From NCBI RefSeq assembly GCF_006438875.1, contig NZ_RCZH01000028.1, forward strand, positions 1-48,284: a stretch of 48,284 nucleotides of DNA. The letters are read 5' to 3'. Source of the stretch: Flavobacterium pectinovorum. Its GTDB lineage: Bacteria > Bacteroidota > Bacteroidia > Flavobacteriales > Flavobacteriaceae. The notes beneath the pieces are model-generated. The model was not told where the DNA came from. It saw only the letters and a program-made list of their open reading frames with translations, and made no database searches. Below, piece after piece: positions 45,145 to 48,284 of this stretch. Made by a program: the position numbers and the translations under genes. How positions within the stretch are numbered: position 1 is the first letter of the stretch; every line of letters begins with the position of its first letter.

Positions 45145-45900
45145 ATGCGAAAAGCTATTTTATTATTCCTTTTGGGAATTTCTACTGTTTATGCACAAAG
45201 CAAAGTATCAGATAGTATTGTTGTAAAAGATACCGTTCAAAATTTAAAGTTTAATTATAAACAATTAATTATTCCCGGCGTCTTGATTGGTTATGGACTT
45301 GTTGGTCTTGAAAGTGATTGGCTCAAAGGATTTAATTCCGAGATAAAAGAAGAAGTCAATGAACATATTGATAGTAAAATTACTATTGACGATTTTTCAC
45401 AATTTGCACCTGCAGCTTCTGTTTATGCGCTTAATGCTGTTGGTATTAAGGGAAAAAACAATCTTAAAGACCGATCAATTATTTTGGCTACATCTTTTCT
45501 TATTATGAATGTTACGGTTTTTGCCCTAAAAGATATTACACATGTAGAAAGACCTGATGGTTCGTCATTTAATTCATTTCCTTCCGGACATACTGCAAAT
45601 GCTTTTGCCGGAGCCGAATTTCTGTATCAGGAATACAAAGATCAGTCTATTTGGTACGGAATCAGCGGATATATTGTGGCAACAGGAACTGGTGTTTTCA
45701 GGATGGTCAACAACAGACACTGGCTTACTGATGTTGCTGCCGGAGCCGGAATAGGAATACTGAGCACCAAAGCTGCCTATTGGCTTTTCCCTTATGTGAA
45801 AAACAAAATTTTCCCTTCAAAAGAAAATAAAGTAACCTCCATGATTATGCCTTTTTATAATGGAAAACAGTTTGGCGGCGGCATGGTAGTGCAGTTTTAG
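45145..45900 (+). CDS. PAP2 family membrane phosphatase
   Basis: 251 residues. It removes phosphate from lipid or isoprenoid pyrophosphates or from lipid A-type substrates. PAP2 motifs: KDITHVERP (K129..R136), SFPSGHTAN with H149, and RMVNNRHWLTDV with H192 and D196. A signal-like N terminus (MRKAILLFLLGISTVYAQS) makes 45145 the preferred start over 45106, which overlaps the permease gene. Three to four further membrane segments follow. Its place between an efflux pump and a GT9 enzyme suggests an envelope or lipopolysaccharide role (inference). Confidence 0.93.
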   Translation: MRKAILLFLLGISTVYAQSKVSDSIVVKDTVQNLKFNYKQLIIPGVLIGYGLVGLESDWLKGFNSEIKEEVNEHIDSKITIDDFSQFAPAASVYALNAVGIKGKNNLKDRSIILATSFLIMNVTVFALKDITHVERPDGSSFNSFPSGHTANAFAGAEFLYQEYKDQSIWYGISGYIVATGTGVFRMVNNRHWLTDVAAGAGIGILSTKAAYWLFPYVKNKIFPSKENKVTSMIMPFYNGKQFGGGMVVQF

Positions 45901-45987
45901 CCTTATATAAGTTAACCTGATTTTAAATAAGTATTAAATACCACAAAAGCTATTGCCATAGCTTTTAATATCTTATAAAGTACAAAA

Positions 45988-47055
45988 ATGAAAATTTCAA
46001 AAAAAATAAACAATGCACGAAGAAGCACAATGCGCTTTTTTACCAAAAATATTGGTGTTTCTAAAAATACGTCCAAAAAAGTAATTGAAGACCCATCGCA
46101 AATAAAAAAAGTATTAATCTGCAGACCAAATGCCAGGCTGGGCAATTTACTTTTGATTACGCCTTTAATTCAGGAAGTAAGCAAAGCTTTTCCTAACGCG
46201 CAAATCGATCTGTTTGTTAAAGGTGGTTTAATGCCCATTATTCTAAAAAATTATCCTCAGACAGGAGAGATTATTGTGCTTCCTAAAAAACCTTTTAACA
46301 GCCTTGTGGCTTATTTAAAAGTCTGGCTAAAAATAAAAGGTAAAAAGTATGATATGGCTATAAACGTCGACAAAGAGTCGTCTTCGGGCAGACTGGCAGT
46401 TGAATTCTCTAATGCTGCTTTTAAATTTTATGGTGACGATTTAAATGAAAATGGTGCCAAAGCAAATGATTATCTGCATATCGCCAAATATCCGGTATAT
46501 AATTTTAGAAATTTTTTGAAAAGTATTTCATTAAATACTGCCGATGGGCCTGTCTTAGAAACCGACCTGAAATTAAGTACTGCAGAATTAGTTCACGGCA
46601 GAGATATCCTTTCCAATAAGTTTGACAATGAAAAGAAAACAATTGCAATTTTCACATACGCTACTGGTGACAAATGTTTATCTGAATTTTGGTGGACGGA
46701 TTTTTATGAGCTTTTAAAAGTAAAATACGAACGAGACTATAACATTCTTGAAATTTTACCAATTGAAAATGTTTCTCAAATACATTTTAGGGCAACGAGT
46801 TTTTATAGCAAAGATATACGCGAAATTGGGGCAGTATTAGCCAATACAGCACTGTTTATTGGAGCTGATAGCGGTATTATGCATCTGGCTAACGCAGCAC
46901 ATACTCCTGTGGTTGGTCTATTCTCTGTTTCCAATCTTCAAAAATATGAGCCTTACGGATATAATAGTATAGGTATTGATACCAACAGTATTGTTAACAA
47001 AAATCAGTATGTATTAAAAATAGACCCTATTTTATTAGATAAAAAAAATCTCTAA
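45988..47055 (+). CDS. Glycosyltransferase family 9 (heptosyltransferase-like)
   Basis: 355 residues, GT-B fold, cytoplasmic face of the inner membrane. VLICRPNARLGNLLLITPLIQE with KAFPNAQIDLFVKGG marks the N-terminal domain, and FIGADSGIMHLANAAHTPVVGLFS the ADP-sugar/heptose site in the C-terminal domain. Family members add heptose or another sugar to the lipopolysaccharide core. It carries an Arg/Lys-rich start (MKISKKINNARRSTMRFFTK), and a later in-frame Met at 46030 could also be used. It is the last gene before a long repeat region. Confidence 0.92.
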   Translation: MKISKKINNARRSTMRFFTKNIGVSKNTSKKVIEDPSQIKKVLICRPNARLGNLLLITPLIQEVSKAFPNAQIDLFVKGGLMPIILKNYPQTGEIIVLPKKPFNSLVAYLKVWLKIKGKKYDMAINVDKESSSGRLAVEFSNAAFKFYGDDLNENGAKANDYLHIAKYPVYNFRNFLKSISLNTADGPVLETDLKLSTAELVHGRDILSNKFDNEKKTIAIFTYATGDKCLSEFWWTDFYELLKVKYERDYNILEILPIENVSQIHFRATSFYSKDIREIGAVLANTALFIGADSGIMHLANAAHTPVVGLFSVSNLQKYEPYGYNSIGIDTNSIVNKNQYVLKIDPILLDKKNL

Positions 47056-47190
47056 AATAGGATATGTTTTGAAGGATAGATTTTATAACGGATCAATGCC
47101 AAAACCTGTGGAGCTATAAATCAGGGATGAATTTTACAGCAAAGAGTTCGCAACACTTGCAAAGCTTTGTAAAAAATGGAACACTGATGA

Positions 47191-47264
47191 CACAGATTAA
47201 ACGGGTTTACACTGATACTTAATTTCAAATCTGTATAGATCCGTTTAACCCGTTTAAATCTGTG
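47191..47264. repeat. Intergenic inverted repeat (CAGATTAAACGGG type)
   Basis: CACAGATTAAACGGG (47191-47205) faces CCCGTTTAAATCTGTG (47249-47264) with one mismatch. It is related in wording to the repeat at 30806-30953 and lies just before the long tandem array. Confidence 0.7.
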
Positions 47265-47280
47265 GGCAAACATAGGAGAG

Positions 47281-47910
47281 TTCGCAAAGTTTATCAGCCA
47301 CGAATTCACGAATCACTACGAATTAATTTGTGAAAATTTGTGGTGAAAAAAAATCATTTTTATCTCTATAATCCGTGACATAAAATTTTTAACCGCAAAG
47401 ATTCGCAAAGTTTATCAGCCAGGAATTCACGACTCACTACGAATTAATTTGTGAAAATTTGTGAAATTTGTGGCAAAAAAAATCATTTCTATCTCTATAA
47501 TCTATGGCATAAAATTTTTAACCGCAAAGATTCGCAAAGTTTATCAGCCAGGAATTCACGAATCACTAGGAATTAATTTGTGAAAATTTGTGAAATTTGT
47601 GGCAAAAAAAATCATTTTTATCTCTCTAATCTGTGGCATAAAAATTTTAACCGCAAAGATTCGCAAAGTTTATCAGCCACGAGTTCACGAATCACTATGA
47701 ATTAATTTGTGAAAATTTGTGAAATTTGTGGCAAAAAAAAATCATTTCTATCTCTATAATCCATGGCATAAAAATTTTAACCGCAAAGAGTTCGTAAAGT
47801 TTATCAGCCACCAATTCACGAATCACTACGAATTAATTTTTAAAAATTTGTGGCAAAAAAAAATCATTTCTATCTCTATAATCCATGGCATAAAAATTTT
47901 AACCGCAAAG
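47281..47910. repeat. Tandem array of about 129-bp units
   Basis: Five units in tandem, each starting at or near AACCGCAAAG (47391, 47520, 47649, 47779, with a sixth start at 47901; the first unit lacks this word). Periods are 129, 129, 130 and 122 bp. Shared segments are TTCGCAAAGTTTATCAGCCA, ACGAATTAATTTGTGAAAAT and AAAAAATCATTTCTATCTCT. Units 2-4 carry an extra GTGAAATTTGTGGC piece; unit 5 is shorter. No gene is visible in the 947-bp gap 47056-48002; an open frame at 47719-47928 is repeat sequence. Confidence 0.92.
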
Positions 47911-47949
47911 GAGCGCGCTAAGATTTAACTTTACGCATAGAAATACAAT

Positions 47950-47974
47950 CCCGATCTCGAAACTTCGAGACGGG
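47950..47974. terminator. Hairpin next to the right-edge transposase
   Basis: CCCGATCTCGAA and TTCGAGACGGG pair with one bulged base and a 2-nt loop. It lies 28 bp beyond the transposase stop and may be a terminator or part of the IS end. No long T-run follows. Confidence 0.5.
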
Positions 47975-48002
47975 ACACAAAGAAAGTAATTAATTCAAGT
48001 TG

Positions 48003-48284
48003 CTAGTTGATTGCTTTATTTAACTGGAGTCCAAATACAAACAATGTCAGTTTTATCAAAAAACCTTCTAATGTTACTGCATGTATAGTTCTTGGAAACA
48101 TTTTTTTTATGTCGCTTATTGTTGTTTCTACTCTTTTTCTCATTTTTAACTTTTCATTTTTTTGCTCTATTGTATCTGTTCGTTTAGCATTTGACTTTCT
48201 TTGAATTTTTAATAAAACACATTTTTTCATTAGGGCAAAATCTTCTAAACCGTAATCAGTATAAGCACTATCTCCATAAATCGA
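48003..48284 (-). CDS. IS982-type transposase, C-terminal part (5' end off the window)
   Basis: The minus strand is open from the window edge to a TAG at 48003 (93 codons; an internal ATG at 48230 is not the real start). The fragment reads YGDSAYTDYGLEDFAL near the edge, with the middle Asp of the DDE triad in GDSAYTDY, then RKRVETTISDIKKMFPRTIH with the last Glu, then AVTLEGFLIKLTLFVFGLQL. This matches the IS982 family layout as I recall it. The missing N-terminal two thirds is outside the window, so activity cannot be judged. Confidence 0.8.
   Translation of the reverse strand, partial: SIYGDSAYTDYGLEDFALMKKCVLLKIQRKSNAKRTDTIEQKNEKLKMRKRVETTISDIKKMFPRTIHAVTLEGFLIKLTLFVFGLQLNKAIN

Noticed and set aside
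47281..47910. Possible CRISPR array
   Set aside because: The whole unit of about 129 bp repeats, with no short repeat plus unique spacer pattern, and no cas genes are near.
47719..47928. A 69-codon frame in the 129-bp tandem array
   Set aside because: It is repeat sequence with no independent support, and the translation repeats itself with the array.

Overview
The window looks like chromosomal DNA of a Flavobacterium-type member of the Bacteroidota. The evidence is low G+C, a SusC/SusD pair next to a hybrid two-component sensor, many lipoprotein and Sec signal peptides, -7 boxes of the TAnnTTTG type, few Shine-Dalgarno sites, and many short intergenic palindromic repeats. Both edges cut through transposase genes: an ISAon1-type element on the left and an IS982-type element on the right.

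Region by region. (1) 1-1046: an insertion sequence end that truncates a serine hydrolase gene. (2) 1138-18281: a polysaccharide utilization locus. A divergent hybrid two-component sensor/regulator faces a rightward train of SusC transporter, SusD binding lipoprotein, a clan GH-A glycosidase, a GH43-like propeller enzyme, a GH2 enzyme, a GH43, a mutarotase lipoprotein and a second GH43 lipoprotein. The GH2 plus GH43 content suggests a hemicellulose or pectic side chain carrying arabinose, xylose or galactose; the substrate is not proven. Nearly every gene junction holds a hairpin or repeat. (3) 18394-20462: an AraC regulator and an FAD monooxygenase. (4) 20573-27739: leftward small-molecule detoxification genes (ring-cleaving VOC dioxygenase, cupin, MhqD-like esterase, GNAT, YoaK, DoxX, YtcJ-like amidohydrolase, small conserved protein, chloroperoxidase-like hydrolase). 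The first and last of these share a palindromic element at identical spacing from the -7 box. (5) 28246-33889: a compact leftward biosynthetic cluster with a phosphopantetheinyl transferase, ACP, ketosynthase, dehydratase, type III polyketide synthase and a single polypeptide joining an FAD oxidoreductase to a methyltransferase. I read it as making a methylated and oxidised alkyl- or alkenyl-phenol/quinone type lipid from a dedicated ACP-bound starter. (6) 34301-36302: an AraC regulator broken by an in-frame stop, a GreA/GreB-like protein and a small membrane protein. (7) 36821-38569: an AI-2E-type permease and an EamA transporter, convergent around a strong terminator. (8) 38842-47055: a beta-propeller protein, a TolC/adaptor/RND efflux set, a PAP2 phosphatase and a GT9 glycosyltransferase. 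(9) 47056-48284: dispersed repeats, a tandem array of units of about 129 bp, and the right-edge transposase.

The most interesting parts are the type III PKS cluster with its fused tailoring enzyme, the shared palindrome-plus-promoter module of the detoxification genes, and the regulator with the nonsense codon next to the biosynthetic cluster. All family assignments come from reading motifs by eye; no database search was run.
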